A stretch of 64,000 nt of DNA, taken from Clostridia bacterium (GTDB lineage: Bacteria; Bacillota; Clostridia; Christensenellales; Aristaeellaceae). The position numbers and the translations under genes are program-made. Shown piece by piece: positions 36,372 through 44,747 of the stretch. Below the pieces are notes generated by a model that was given only the letters and a program-made list of their open reading frames with translations, had not been told where the DNA came from and ran no database searches. The DNA lies in contig JAFSGG010000037.1 of assembly GCA_017434775.1 (NCBI GenBank), positions 1 through 64,000 on the forward strand, given 5' to 3'. How positions within the stretch are numbered: the first letter of the stretch is position 1; every line of letters begins with the position of its first letter.

Positions 36372-36971
36372 TTATTTCACTTTTTCCAGTGCTGCCACCA
36401 CAGGCGGAGCCGCAATAGCCGTCATAACCGCTTCAGAGCCGCCATTGATCAAAGCAGAGGAGCCCACCCATGCCAGCACAACGGGCATCTGTTCTGCCGG
36501 AATGCCAACCAGGCTGCGTATAATGAATGCCAATGTCAAAAAAAGCACGGTATTGGTCAGGGAGCCGGACACAGCCGTCAAAATCCGCTGCACATGCTTG
36601 TTCAGCCCGGTTTTTTGCACCAGCTTCTGCACACCCGTCATCACCAGCGGAATGCAAAGCCTGGGCAGCACAGCCACCAGAATAATCAGAAAGGGGCTGG
36701 CATTGAGAATCGGGGCAAACACAATGGGATCCTGGCTGCCGGTGGTGATGCCCATATAAGCGCTGATGGAACCAAACAGCAGCGACATGATCAGCCCGGC
36801 TTTCATATCGATGGCCATGGTGGCCACAACCACAATCAGGCAATCGAAGGTAAGCTGAGCCCCCCAGCCCGTGGGGATCATGGCCATATTGAATGCATGC
36901 AGCGCAATCATCAATGCCGCCATCATGGCTACTTTGCAGAACCATACCAGTTTGCTGTTTCTTCTTTTCAT
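36372..36971 (-). CDS. ECF transporter S-component (possibly for pantothenate)
   Basis: 199 residues with about five or six membrane helices. The N-terminus is basic, followed by a FCKVAMMAALMIALHAF helix typical of S-components. Start ATG 36971 with GGAG eight bases upstream. S-components bind a vitamin and work with shared EcfA/A'/T proteins, not encoded here. The adjacent coaX makes pantothenate the leading substrate candidate (PanT-like), but specificity is inferred from neighbourhood only. Confidence 0.75.
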   Translation of the reverse strand: MKRRNSKLVWFCKVAMMAALMIALHAFNMAMIPTGWGAQLTFDCLIVVVATMAIDMKAGLIMSLLFGSISAYMGITTGSQDPIVFAPILNASPFLIILVAVLPRLCIPLVMTGVQKLVQKTGLNKHVQRILTAVSGSLTNTVLFLTLAFIIRSLVGIPAEQMPVVLAWVGSSALINGGSEAVMTAIAAPPVVAALEKVK

Positions 36972-37079
36972 TTTTCATTCCTCCGTTCGGGTTCCCCTCC
37001 GGGATACCCTACGCTATCATTTTTCCGTTGTCCGCCTGTCCGGCCCGGATGGTACCGGCAATATGGCCAACAACAATAT

Positions 37080-37108
37080 ATTATACCAAATCCACCACAT
37101 GATGTCAA
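37080..37108 (-). promoter_or_regulatory. Consensus sigma-A promoter of the ECF-coaX-capA-like operon
   Basis: On the - strand TTGACA (37108-37103), spacer 17, TATAAT (37085-37080). The leader to the first ATG is about 100 bases, with no clear riboswitch fold by eye. Confidence 0.88.
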
Positions 37109-37150
37109 AAGAATCGCTGTTCCTTTGGTGTTCTCCTGTTTTCCGTCCAC

Positions 37151-37175
37151 AAAAAAAGGGCTTTACAGCCCTTTT
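37151..37175 (-). terminator. Terminator after the single-helix membrane protein gene
   Basis: Stem AAGGGCT/AGCCCTT, loop GTAA, then T tract on the - strand. Confidence 0.85.
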
Positions 37176-37857
37176 ATTGCAGCCAGTCCGGCTTTTCGCC
37201 ATGACCGGATTGGATCATTGCATTGAAGAAAGTAATCACGTCCTCCATATTGCCATTTTCCACGGCAATACAGGCATACAGGTCCTGGTTATCCACCTGC
37301 ATTCCGCTGGCAAAGCCATACAATTCCCGGAGCGGAATGCCGTACAAATGCCTTTCCGTCCGGATGGGGTACCCTTCCCTATCCTTCTCCAGGGTTACCT
37401 CCGCATAGCCGGCCCGGATGTCAATCCCGTCTACTTGCAGCTTTCCTTCTTCCACCAGCCCTTCCAGCGGAACGAAAGCCCCCTGGGCTGCATATTGCAG
37501 GAAATACGGCGCTTTCAGCAGGTAAATATCCCCTTCGTTGGCGTAGACGATGGTAAACAGCTGCTGAAGTGCGGTAAATTCATCATTGGCCAGAATGGTC
37601 ATCAGGTTCAGTTCTTCTTCCTGAGGCACATATTCTTTCCAGATGGGATCCAGGAAATCATGCATCAGTTCTTCCGACGTGGTATCGCTCTGAATATACA
37701 CATTGATACGGCTGTGGTCCGGCGCCTGAGGCCGCGTCACCGTATAAATCAGCGACCAACCCGCCACAACGATGATCACCATCAGCAGATATTTGAATTT
37801 ATAATAATCAAAATGATGTTTCAGCGAATTTCTATTTACTGGGGTGGATATTGCCAT
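37174..37857 (-). CDS. Bitopic membrane protein of unknown function
   Basis: About 227 residues from ATG 37857 (alternative ATG 37869 directly abuts AAAGGAG; the frame is open further to 37932). One transmembrane helix (about residues 22-42, KYLLMVIIVVAGWSLIYTV), then an extracytoplasmic domain of about 180 residues. Its GDIYLLKAPYFLQYAAQGAFVPLEGL stretch resembles part of a solute-binding-protein lobe, though the domain is too short for a full one. No recognisable neighbours in the same transcript. Confidence 0.7.
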   Translation of the reverse strand: MAISTPVNRNSLKHHFDYYKFKYLLMVIIVVAGWSLIYTVTRPQAPDHSRINVYIQSDTTSEELMHDFLDPIWKEYVPQEEELNLMTILANDEFTALQQLFTIVYANEGDIYLLKAPYFLQYAAQGAFVPLEGLVEEGKLQVDGIDIRAGYAEVTLEKDREGYPIRTERHLYGIPLRELYGFASGMQVDNQDLYACIAVENGNMEDVITFFNAMIQSGHGEKPDWLQ

Positions 37858-37903
37858 GGGTCTTTGCATCTCCTTTACTGATCCCTTATCAAAAGCCTTT
37901 CTT

Positions 37904-37932
37904 ATTGTATCATTATTTTGCCTGTGATGCAA
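37904..37932 (-). promoter_or_regulatory. Promoter of the bitopic membrane protein gene
   Basis: On the - strand TTGCAT (37932-37927), spacer 17, TACAAT (37909-37904). Confidence 0.6.
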
Positions 37933-38029
37933 CCTTTCCTCCTGCCCATTCTGCCCGATCCGCTATTGATAATCCCATTGAAAACGGATAAAATTGTGGC
38001 AAAATCAGTTCATGCCCCTTCGCTGTATC

Positions 38030-38062
38030 AAAAAACCGGAATGCCGCTGCACTCCGGTTTTC
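38030..38062 (-). terminator. Terminator of the lichenase gene
   Basis: Stem AAAACCGGA/TCCGGTTTT, then T tract on the - strand. Confidence 0.8.
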
Positions 38063-38064
38063 GA

Positions 38065-38817
38065 TTATTGAAAAGGGGTATAGGTAATCCATGCATAGGC
38101 AGCCGCTACCAGCAGCCCATCATCCCTGAAGGGCTTCAGCCAGCCGTCCACACCCTTGCCGCACCACACATTGGCCATAATTTTCCCCGGTGTTTTGGGA
38201 ATGTCTTTGGTGGCGGTATGGATCAGCACCCCATCCACATACCATTCAATCCTGTCTTCATGCCATTCGAAAGCATAGGTATGGAAATCCTCGGATGCAT
38301 CAAAACCCAGATCATACATATATTCGTGATTGCCCCGGCCGTTGGTGAAGTAGTTCAGCTGCACTTTGGTGGTATCCCTGCCCAGAATTTCAAAATCAAT
38401 TTCGTCCCAAGGGTTATTTTCGGAAGGGCCGGTGTAGGTAAAAAAGGAAGACACCACACCGTCATTTTTAATGGCTTTCATGGACACTTCATACCGGCCA
38501 TACCCGTAATGCCCATGGCTGCGCAGCTCTGCCCCGGCATAGGGAATACCGCCGGTGGGCTTTTCATCCCGATCCAGAATCAGCTCCACCCAGCCTTCCT
38601 TCGGCTGCACATTTTTACCCCGCCAGGTTACATTGAACATATTACCATTGGTCCATCCGTCGGCATAGCCAAACCCAGCCGGCATGCCGTTTGAAAAATC
38701 AAAGGTCTGGGTTTCTCCGTATTGAACCGCCGGTATTTCCTGTGCAAAGCCGACCAAAGGCAACATAAATACCATAACGACCAGCACAGTCAGGATTCTC
38801 TTCCCGCTTTTATGCAT
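38065..38817 (-). CDS. Secreted GH16 licheninase (beta-1,3-1,4-glucanase)
   Basis: 250 residues from ATG 38817 (AAGGGAAG upstream; the longer frame to 39018 lacks a good start). Signal peptide ending VGFA|QE. The catalytic motif is WDEIDFEILG, with nucleophile E139, D141 and acid/base E143. GYGRYEVSMKAIKNDGVVSS, FFTYTGPS and FHTYAFEWHEDRIEWYVDG follow the Bacillus lichenase pattern closely. Hydrolyses mixed-linkage beta-glucans of cereal walls outside the cell. Monocistronic. Confidence 0.95.
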   Translation of the reverse strand: MHKSGKRILTVLVVMVFMLPLVGFAQEIPAVQYGETQTFDFSNGMPAGFGYADGWTNGNMFNVTWRGKNVQPKEGWVELILDRDEKPTGGIPYAGAELRSHGHYGYGRYEVSMKAIKNDGVVSSFFTYTGPSENNPWDEIDFEILGRDTTKVQLNYFTNGRGNHEYMYDLGFDASEDFHTYAFEWHEDRIEWYVDGVLIHTATKDIPKTPGKIMANVWCGKGVDGWLKPFRDDGLLVAAAYAWITYTPFQ

Positions 38818-39152
38818 TTCTTTCGCTTCCCTTTCTTTTTTCTCCATACCATTATACGCATATTCCCCCTTGAACACAAGATGCTTTCCCCCTCCTTCTT
38901 CCTTCTCTTTACGATAATATCGTATTTTTCCTTCCCCCCATGAATCCGGCAGGCTTTTGTTACTCTTTTCCCCTTCTGAAACACTATAAAAACATAAAAT
39001 CAAAAAGACACTTTTCATCCTTTTGAATAGTGTCTTTCTTGGTATATTCAGTTCGGAATTTCCATCAGGAAAAAATCAATTGGTGTAAATCTGGTGTAAA
39101 ATGCGGCTTTTTTTCTTTTTCAAAGCCCCAAACCCGTTGATTTATAAGGGTT
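38818..39152. other. 335-base intergenic region between the lichenase gene and lysS
   Basis: It holds the lichenase promoter on the - strand (TTGTGT 38879-38874, spacer 17, TATAAT 38856-38851) and the lysS-side terminator at 39000-39037. It also holds a short direct repeat, TGGTGTAAA at 39081-39089 and 39092-39100, of unknown meaning. No gene seen. Confidence 0.6.
39000..39037 (-). terminator. Probable terminator of the greA-lysS operon
   Basis: Stem AAAGACACT/AGTGTCTTT (39004-39012 with 39029-39037) followed by TTGATTTT on the - strand, about 115 bases beyond the lysS stop. Confidence 0.6.
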
Positions 39153-40646
39153 TCAGCGATCCAGCGGCTTCATCGTGGGGAACAGGATCACTTCACGGAT
39201 GGTGTCGCTGCCGGTGAGGAGCATCACACAGCGGTCAATACCGATGCCCATGCCGCCGGTGGGGGGCATGCCGTATTCCAGCGCGTTGAGGAAATCTTCG
39301 TCCAGCATTTCAGCTTCATCATCGCCCCGTTCACGCAGTTCCAGCTGCTTTTCGAAGCGGCTGCGCTGATCAATGGGATCGTTCAGCTCGGAATAGGCGT
39401 TACCCATTTCGCTGTGGCAGATGAAGGCTTCGAAGCGTTCGGTCAGCCGGGGATCCTGGGGGCTGCGCTTGGTCAGCGGAGATACTTCCACAGGATACAT
39501 GGTGATGAACGTGGGCTGGATCAGGTGTTCTTCCACCTTCTGATCAAAGCAGGCATACAGGGCATTGCCCCAGGTCTTGTCGGCAGTTTCAGCCAGTTCC
39601 ACGCCCTTTTCCTTGGCAGCGGCCACCGCTTCAGCATCGTCGGTAATGGCGCCGAAATCAATGCCCACATATTCTTTCACCGCTTCCACCATGGTCATGC
39701 GGCGCCAGCCGGGGGCCAGGTTGATCTTTTCGCCCATCCATTCCACTTCGTAGGTGCCCAGGATTTCCTTGGCAGCGCCGGAAATGATGCCTTCGCAGAT
39801 ATCCATCATGTCATGGAAATCCGCATAGGCCTGATACAGTTCCACGGAAGTGAATTCGGGGTTATGCTTGGGATCCATGCCTTCATTGCGGAAAATACGG
39901 CCAATTTCATACACCCGGTCCATGCCGCCCACAATCAACCGCTTCAGGGGCAATTCGGTGGCGATGCGCATGTACATGTTGATATCCAGGGTGTTGTGAT
40001 GGGTCACAAAAGGACGAGCCGTGGCGCCGCCGGCGATGGTGTTGAGCACCGGGGTTTCCACTTCAATGTAGCCCATATCGTCCAGATAATTGCGCATGAA
40101 TTTGATGAACCGGGAGCGGATAATAAAATTCTTCTTCACTTCCGGATTCACAATCAGGTCCAGGTACCGCTGACGGAAGCGCAGATCCGTATCCACCAGG
40201 CCGTGGAACTTTTCGGGCAACACTTTCAGCGATTTGCTCAGCAACACCATTTCCTTCACATGGATGGACACCATGCCGGTCTTGGTGCGGAAAGGAATGC
40301 CCTTCACGCCGAAGATATCACCGATATCGCTTTTTTTGAAAGCGGCGTAATTTTCTTCGCCCAGATCGTCACGGGTGACATAAATCTGGATATTGCCCTG
40401 ACGATCCAGCAAACTTGCAAAGCTGGCCTTGCCCATCACGCGGCGGCTCATCATACGGCCGGCCACGGAAACTTCGATGGGTTCTGCATCGTCAACGAAA
40501 TTGTCGATAATATCCTGGCTGTGGTGCGTCACGTCATAATGGGTAATTTCATAGGGATCCTGGCCGGCAGCCTGCAGGGCGGCCAGCTTTTCCCGGCGAA
40601 TCAGTTCCTGTTCGGAATAGGAAGGAACATTCATTTCCTGGGCCAT
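39153..40646 (-). CDS. lysS: Lysyl-tRNA synthetase (class II)
   Basis: 497 residues from ATG 40646, nine bases after CGAGGA; the ATG at 40655 overlaps the ribosome site. An OB-fold anticodon domain (VAGRMMSRRVMGKASFASL) precedes the class II core: motif 1 around RFIKFMRNYLDDMGYIEVETP, motif 2 RIFRNEGMDPKHNPEFTSVE, motif 3 GMGIGIDRCVMLLTG. Follows greA by 29 bases, as in many Firmicutes. Confidence 0.97.
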   Translation of the reverse strand: MAQEMNVPSYSEQELIRREKLAALQAAGQDPYEITHYDVTHHSQDIIDNFVDDAEPIEVSVAGRMMSRRVMGKASFASLLDRQGNIQIYVTRDDLGEENYAAFKKSDIGDIFGVKGIPFRTKTGMVSIHVKEMVLLSKSLKVLPEKFHGLVDTDLRFRQRYLDLIVNPEVKKNFIIRSRFIKFMRNYLDDMGYIEVETPVLNTIAGGATARPFVTHHNTLDINMYMRIATELPLKRLIVGGMDRVYEIGRIFRNEGMDPKHNPEFTSVELYQAYADFHDMMDICEGIISGAAKEILGTYEVEWMGEKINLAPGWRRMTMVEAVKEYVGIDFGAITDDAEAVAAAKEKGVELAETADKTWGNALYACFDQKVEEHLIQPTFITMYPVEVSPLTKRSPQDPRLTERFEAFICHSEMGNAYSELNDPIDQRSRFEKQLELRERGDDEAEMLDEDFLNALEYGMPPTGGMGIGIDRCVMLLTGSDTIREVILFPTMKPLDR

Positions 40647-40675
40647 TTCAATCATTCCTCGTTTCGTATGTATAA

Positions 40676-41167
40676 TCAGCGGCGGATGCCCAGAATCTTC
40701 AGGTGATAAACGCCGTCAGGAGCCTCCACGGCCACCGTTTCGCCGGTTTTGCGGCCCAGCAAGGCAGAACCCATGGGGCATTCATTGCTGATTTTATTGC
40801 TCATGGGATCGCTTTCACGGGCGCCCACGATGGTGTATTCTTCTTCATCGCCGTCTTCCACAAACAATACTTTCACAATAGTGCCCACGTTCACGGAATC
40901 GGTGGATACATTTTCGTCGTCAATCACGATAGCGGTATGGATGGCGTTTTCCAGTTCCATGATTTCCGCTTCCAGACGGCTCTGTTCGTTCTTGGCTTCG
41001 TCGTATTCGGCATTTTCGCTCAAATCACCAAAGCCGCGGGCAATGCTGATCTGTTCGGCCACTTCGGCACGGCGGACAGTGATCAGGTACTGGAGTTTTT
41101 CCTCCATTTTGCGCATACCTTCCGGAGAAACAACGGTCTTATTGTGATGTTCATGCATTTCGCTCAT
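40676..41167 (-). CDS. greA: Transcription elongation factor GreA
   Basis: 163 residues. An N-terminal antiparallel coiled coil (about 15-85) carries the tip residues in GDLSENAEYDEAKNEQ. The C-terminal FKBP-like domain ends in GDTV-like GETVAVEAPDG. Rescues backtracked RNA polymerase by stimulating transcript cleavage. A strong AGGAGG precedes ATG 41167. Linked to lysS downstream and the glycerophosphodiesterase upstream. Confidence 0.97.
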   Translation of the reverse strand: MSEMHEHHNKTVVSPEGMRKMEEKLQYLITVRRAEVAEQISIARGFGDLSENAEYDEAKNEQSRLEAEIMELENAIHTAIVIDDENVSTDSVNVGTIVKVLFVEDGDEEEYTIVGARESDPMSNKISNECPMGSALLGRKTGETVAVEAPDGVYHLKILGIRR

Positions 41168-41179
41168 GGTTTTTTCCTC

Positions 41180-41998
41180 CTACATTTTTTCGGGACGGAA
41201 GTTTTCAAAGATGATGGCGTCACTGATTTCCTTCATCTTTTCCGCCTCCGCCGCAGAACGCACGGTCCACACCGCCAGTCCGGGGCGATACACCCTGCGC
41301 ATCATACGATAACAATACTTTTTTGTGTCTTCCTGCCGGTAGGCAATATAATCCGGTGCAGAAATACGGTTGAAAAGCAAATTCCCGGCCATCATCTGCA
41401 ACAGATACCGAAAACGGAAGGGCCCTTCATAGCGGCATTTCTGGGCCAATTGCCCCCGGATCACCCAGGGTGCATGCTTTTTGAACCAACGCAATTGGAA
41501 AGGATCAAAGCTTTGCACCAGGTAATCGCCCCGGTAATTTTCCAGGCATTGCCACAGCTTTTCCGATACGGCACAATTCCCGATCTCAGGGCTTTTGATT
41601 TCCACAATCAGCGGCACCCGGCCCCGAACCCATTCCAGCACTTCTTCAAGGGCCGGAATCGTTTGCCCATCCGGCAGCGGAACGGAACGCAGTGCTTCCA
41701 TGGTCATATCCCGGATTGCCTCTTCCCTGCCGCACAGCCGCTTCAGCGTATCATCATGAAATACGCACAGCTGCCCGTCTTGGGTCATATGCACGTCCAG
41801 TTCAATGCCGCAACCGGCCTGCACAGCCAGCCTGAATGCCTGCATGGAATTTTCGCACACATTTTCATCGTGCAATCCCCGATGGGCAAAATACTTTTTG
41901 CCATAAAAAGCAGCCCACCCGCGTTTGGGAAACGCCGGCAGCATCAGCAGCAGCCAGACACACAGAACACATGCTGCCGTCACGATCCAGGCAATCAT
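41180..41998 (-). CDS. Membrane-anchored glycerophosphodiester phosphodiesterase
   Basis: 272 residues from ATG 41998 with a GGGGGACGGGA ribosome site; the frame is open to 42019. One N-terminal membrane helix, then the GDPD TIM barrel: FAHRGLHDENVCENSMQAF (catalytic His and Glu), IELDVHMTQDGQLCVFHDDTL, and IVEIKSPE. The C-terminal WTVRSAAEAEKM is typical. Hydrolyses glycerophosphodiesters from lipids or lipoteichoic acid. It ends 12 bases before greA. Confidence 0.92.
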   Translation of the reverse strand: MIAWIVTAACVLCVWLLLMLPAFPKRGWAAFYGKKYFAHRGLHDENVCENSMQAFRLAVQAGCGIELDVHMTQDGQLCVFHDDTLKRLCGREEAIRDMTMEALRSVPLPDGQTIPALEEVLEWVRGRVPLIVEIKSPEIGNCAVSEKLWQCLENYRGDYLVQSFDPFQLRWFKKHAPWVIRGQLAQKCRYEGPFRFRYLLQMMAGNLLFNRISAPDYIAYRQEDTKKYCYRMMRRVYRPGLAVWTVRSAAEAEKMKEISDAIIFENFRPEKM

Positions 41999-42058
41999 TC
42001 CCGTCCCCCGTTTCTGCACCGAAACCTTACCGTTTGCTCAACACGGGTAACATTCCGT

Positions 42059-42087
42059 ATTATACATGAAAAGCCCTTGAAATGCAA
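42059..42087 (-). promoter_or_regulatory. Promoter of the gdpD-greA-lysS operon
   Basis: On the - strand TTGCAT (42087-42082), spacer 17, TATAAT (42064-42059). Confidence 0.7.
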
Positions 42088-42137
42088 CCGTTTTTCGGCT
42101 TCTTTTCCCATATAAACCAGCGTAATATAACGCTTTT

Positions 42138-42776
42138 TCAGCGATGTTGGTTGATGCGGAACTGCAGCCTGCGCAATGCCAGTTTTGCTTCCAGCCACAC
42201 CTCTTTTCCAAAGAAGAGGAAAAAGGGAATCAGCGAGAACAAAAGAACCACCCGGCTGGCCGTATCACCCACCACAAAATAGTACACCAATGCAGCGCCA
42301 TCCGCAAGGCCGATCCATTTCACTTTCACCGGCAGCAAGAAAAACAGCATAAATTCCTGATTGGGATTCGTCATAGCATAGCACAAAACCAGCGTCAGGT
42401 TAAAATACACATTGGTGGTGTATCCCATGATAAAGCCGGCTGCCAGTGTGCATACAAAACCCAGCAGGTAATAGACATTGAATCGGGCGCCGCGCCAGAT
42501 TTTTTCAAGTGCAGTGCCCAGGAAATACAGAAAATACAGGCTCAGCAAAATGGAAAGCATGCTGTAACCGGGCGGCAACAGCATATAGGTCACCGCACGC
42601 CATACTTCCCCGGCCAATATCCGTTCCCTGCTGAAAGAAAGCAAACTAACAGCGCTTTTGATGGGCAGCCATTCCAACAAATAAACACCGGCCATGGCCA
42701 ATACCATATACTTCATCAGGTCATGAATATAGTATCGGCCCATTTTCCGTTCAATCTGATTGAGAATGTTTTTCAT
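42138..42776 (-). CDS. Rhomboid-fold membrane protein lacking catalytic residues
   Basis: 212 residues with about six membrane helices in the rhomboid layout: EVWRAVTYMLLPPG loop after the first helix and LYFLYFLGTALEKIWRGARF (the WR-like L1 element). The serine protease dyad is missing. No GxSG is found where NLTLVLCYAM occurs, and no paired His appears in the last helix. It is therefore probably a pseudoprotease, comparable in principle to derlin/iRhom types. Own promoter; separate from the gdpD operon. Confidence 0.72.
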   Translation of the reverse strand: MKNILNQIERKMGRYYIHDLMKYMVLAMAGVYLLEWLPIKSAVSLLSFSRERILAGEVWRAVTYMLLPPGYSMLSILLSLYFLYFLGTALEKIWRGARFNVYYLLGFVCTLAAGFIMGYTTNVYFNLTLVLCYAMTNPNQEFMLFFLLPVKVKWIGLADGAALVYYFVVGDTASRVVLLFSLIPFFLFFGKEVWLEAKLALRRLQFRINQHR

Positions 42777-42799
42777 CCTTTCACACTCCTCTCTCCTTC

Positions 42800-42827
42800 A
42801 GTATACCCATTTATGCAAGAAAGTCAA
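42800..42827 (-). promoter_or_regulatory. Promoter of the rhomboid-like gene
   Basis: On the - strand TTGACT (42827-42822), spacer 16, TATACT (42805-42800). Confidence 0.7.
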
Positions 42828-42847
42828 ACCTTTCCATTTTTTCGCAC

Positions 42848-42884
42848 ATAAAAACGGCCCACACCGTTTGGTGCAGGCCGTCCT
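42848..42884 (-). terminator. Terminator of the secreted 179-residue protein gene
   Basis: Stem ACGGCC-GCACC/GGTG-GGCCGT, loop AAAC, then T tract on the - strand. Confidence 0.85.
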
Positions 42885-42900
42885 TTGGGATTTCAAGCAA

Positions 42901-43440
42901 TCAGCGGGCGTCAGCAGCAGCAATTTCCAGAGCCTTCAGCCAGTCAGACACGATGATGGAGCAGGTAGCCTTGATGTCAGCGTCAACGAGCTTGCCGTCT
43001 TCGCCCAGTTCCAGGCCCAGCACTTCTTCAACGGTCTTGCCGATGCAGTACTGTTCGAAAGCAGCAGCCTGCACATACCATTCGCCGGCAGCAGCACGGC
43101 CACCCATGCCGTAAGCTTCTTTCTTTTCGTTCTTGGAGATGATGCGATCGCCAGCCACAACGCCAGCCACGGAACCGTCAGCCTTCACAGTGACTTTGAA
43201 CTGGGTCACGTCAAAACGGATGGACTTGATGACGCCATTGTCATCCAGCACCACGCAGCACACGGTGGAATCAGCGTTCACAGCGCCGTCGTACAGGTCG
43301 CCGTCGAGTTCGTAGGCGTTGTCAGCCTTGGAAACGGGGGTGTACACGCCAATGCCCATCTTTTCGGCAGAAGCAGTAGCCATAGCGACGGTGCCCATAA
43401 CCAGGCAGAGAGCCAGAACCAGAACCAGCAGTTTCTTCAT
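42901..43440 (-). CDS. Secreted protein, possibly a degenerate FMN-binding-type domain
   Basis: 179 residues from ATG 43440 with GGAGGGA upstream. Signal peptide of about 25 residues (ending ATASA|EK). The mature part has VVLDDNGVIKSIRFDVTQF, YGMGG, WYVQAAAFEQYCIGKT and a closing DADIKATCSIIVSDW. The order resembles small FMN-bind-like lipoproteins of Firmicutes, with DIKATCS sitting where DxxSGAT would be expected. There is no Thr in the acceptor position and no lipobox. It is divergent from apbE and the Rnf operon and has heavy use of GC-ending codons. Function unknown. Confidence 0.65.
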   Translation of the reverse strand: MKKLLVLVLALCLVMGTVAMATASAEKMGIGVYTPVSKADNAYELDGDLYDGAVNADSTVCCVVLDDNGVIKSIRFDVTQFKVTVKADGSVAGVVAGDRIISKNEKKEAYGMGGRAAAGEWYVQAAAFEQYCIGKTVEEVLGLELGEDGKLVDADIKATCSIIVSDWLKALEIAAADAR

Positions 43441-43480
43441 AAATAAGTCCCTCCTACAAAATTGTTTTTTGTATGTTTTT

Positions 43481-43509
43481 ATTATACATGAACTGATCAG
43501 TGCTTGCAA
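43481..43509 (-). promoter_or_regulatory. Promoter of the secreted 179-residue protein gene
   Basis: On the - strand TTGCAA (43509-43504), spacer 17, TATAAT (43486-43481). Confidence 0.75.
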
Positions 43510-43601
43510 GTGTATTTTTGTCAAAATGTCGCATTTTTGTGAAAGAATTTTTACCTTTTCGTTCCGCAACTATTTTTCTCACTTTTCATAAGATTATACA
43601 G

Positions 43602-43630
43602 TTGCGTTCATCTGTTTTTTTTGTTATAAT
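43602..43630 (+). promoter_or_regulatory. Promoter of the apbE-rnf operon
   Basis: TTGCGT at 43602-43607, spacer 17, TATAAT at 43625-43630 with an upstream TG. A small GGGCTGAGCCC palindrome lies in the leader near 43650. Confidence 0.75.
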
Positions 43631-43688
43631 TCAATGGGTAAATACAAGGGCTGAGCCCAAATATATAAAAATGAAATGAGAATACCTT

Positions 43689-44732
43689 ATGAAACGATTG
43701 GTTGCCGTAATGATTTGTGCCGTGATGCTGTGCGGTTTCATTACCTCCGCACCGGCCGAATCCAAGTATTCCCGGAATATCTTTGGTTATTCTGATACCG
43801 TTACCACCATCATGGCTTATGTGAACACTCAGGAAGAATTTGACCGGATCTGTGTCCTTGCCGAAAATGAAATGGACGATCTGCACAAGCTGTTCGATGG
43901 TTATAACAGTTATTCCGGCCTGCACAATCTGTGGTATCTGAACCAGTACGCCGCCAAAGAGCCCGTTCAGGTAGAAGAGCCTTTGTTTGACCTGCTCCTG
44001 CAGTGCCGTGATATGCAGGCGGAATACAGCAAAGTCAATATCGCCATGGGCAGCGTGCTTGTTTTGTGGCACAATGCCCGGGAAACGGGCGTACTGCCGC
44101 AGCCGGAAGCATTGCAGGCCGCCGCCCTGCATACCGATTTTTCTGACGTAATTCTTGATGAAGAAAACCGAACCGTATTTTACGCCGATCCCGAACTGAA
44201 GCTGGATCTGGGCGCCGTGGCCAAAGGCTATGCCGCCGATCGCATCCAGTCGCTTGTAACGCCCCATTGCCCCTCCTTCCTGATCAGCCTGGGGGGCAAT
44301 ATCTATGCCGGCGATCCGCCGTTGGACGGCCGAAAAAAGTGGGGTGTCAGCATTCAGTGCCCCGACGGCGTTATGCCCATGCAATTCGGCACGGATCGGG
44401 TGGAAGTGCTCTATGTGCGGAATCTCTCCGTCGTCACCAGCGGCGATTATCAGCGCTATATGACCGTGGACGGCGTTCGTTATCACCATCTGATCGATCC
44501 GGCAACCCATATGCCGGCCACCCATCTGCGGGCGGTAACGGTTGTCTGTGAAAGCGGTTTCCAGGCCGATTTCTTCTCCACGCTGCTGTTTCTTCTTCCT
44601 TATGAAGAAGGCATGGCCCTTGTGCAGGATACGCCCGGTGTGGAAGCCCTGTTCATTTTGGCGGACGGCAGCATCCATCTCTCCCCCGGCCTTGAAGAAA
44701 TGGCCCTGTCCCACGGCGCATCCGCCCGCTGA
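43689..44732 (+). CDS. apbE: FAD:protein FMN transferase
   Basis: 347 residues. Signal peptide (about 1-23). Motifs of ApbE flavin transferases: LDLGAVAKGYAADRI, SFLISLGGNIYAGD, VVTSGDYQRYM and HHLIDPATHMPA; the metal-binding Asp is in QADFFSTLL. It uses FAD to attach FMN covalently to Thr in Dxx(S/T)GAT-type motifs outside the membrane. As first gene of the Rnf operon its clear targets are the RnfG-like and RnfD proteins downstream. No lipobox, so it may be released or held by its uncleaved signal. Confidence 0.94.
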   Translation: MKRLVAVMICAVMLCGFITSAPAESKYSRNIFGYSDTVTTIMAYVNTQEEFDRICVLAENEMDDLHKLFDGYNSYSGLHNLWYLNQYAAKEPVQVEEPLFDLLLQCRDMQAEYSKVNIAMGSVLVLWHNARETGVLPQPEALQAAALHTDFSDVILDEENRTVFYADPELKLDLGAVAKGYAADRIQSLVTPHCPSFLISLGGNIYAGDPPLDGRKKWGVSIQCPDGVMPMQFGTDRVEVLYVRNLSVVTSGDYQRYMTVDGVRYHHLIDPATHMPATHLRAVTVVCESGFQADFFSTLLFLLPYEEGMALVQDTPGVEALFILADGSIHLSPGLEEMALSHGASAR

Positions 44733-44747
44733 TCAAAGGAGAATTTT

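Noticed and set aside
39081..39100. Direct repeat TGGTGTAAA as an attachment site
   Set aside because: Only nine bases long with no integrase or second copy; recorded as part of the intergenic description.
43640..43688. Riboswitch in the apbE leader
   Set aside because: Only a small GGGCTGAGCCC palindrome is present. The conserved cores of FMN or TPP riboswitches are absent.
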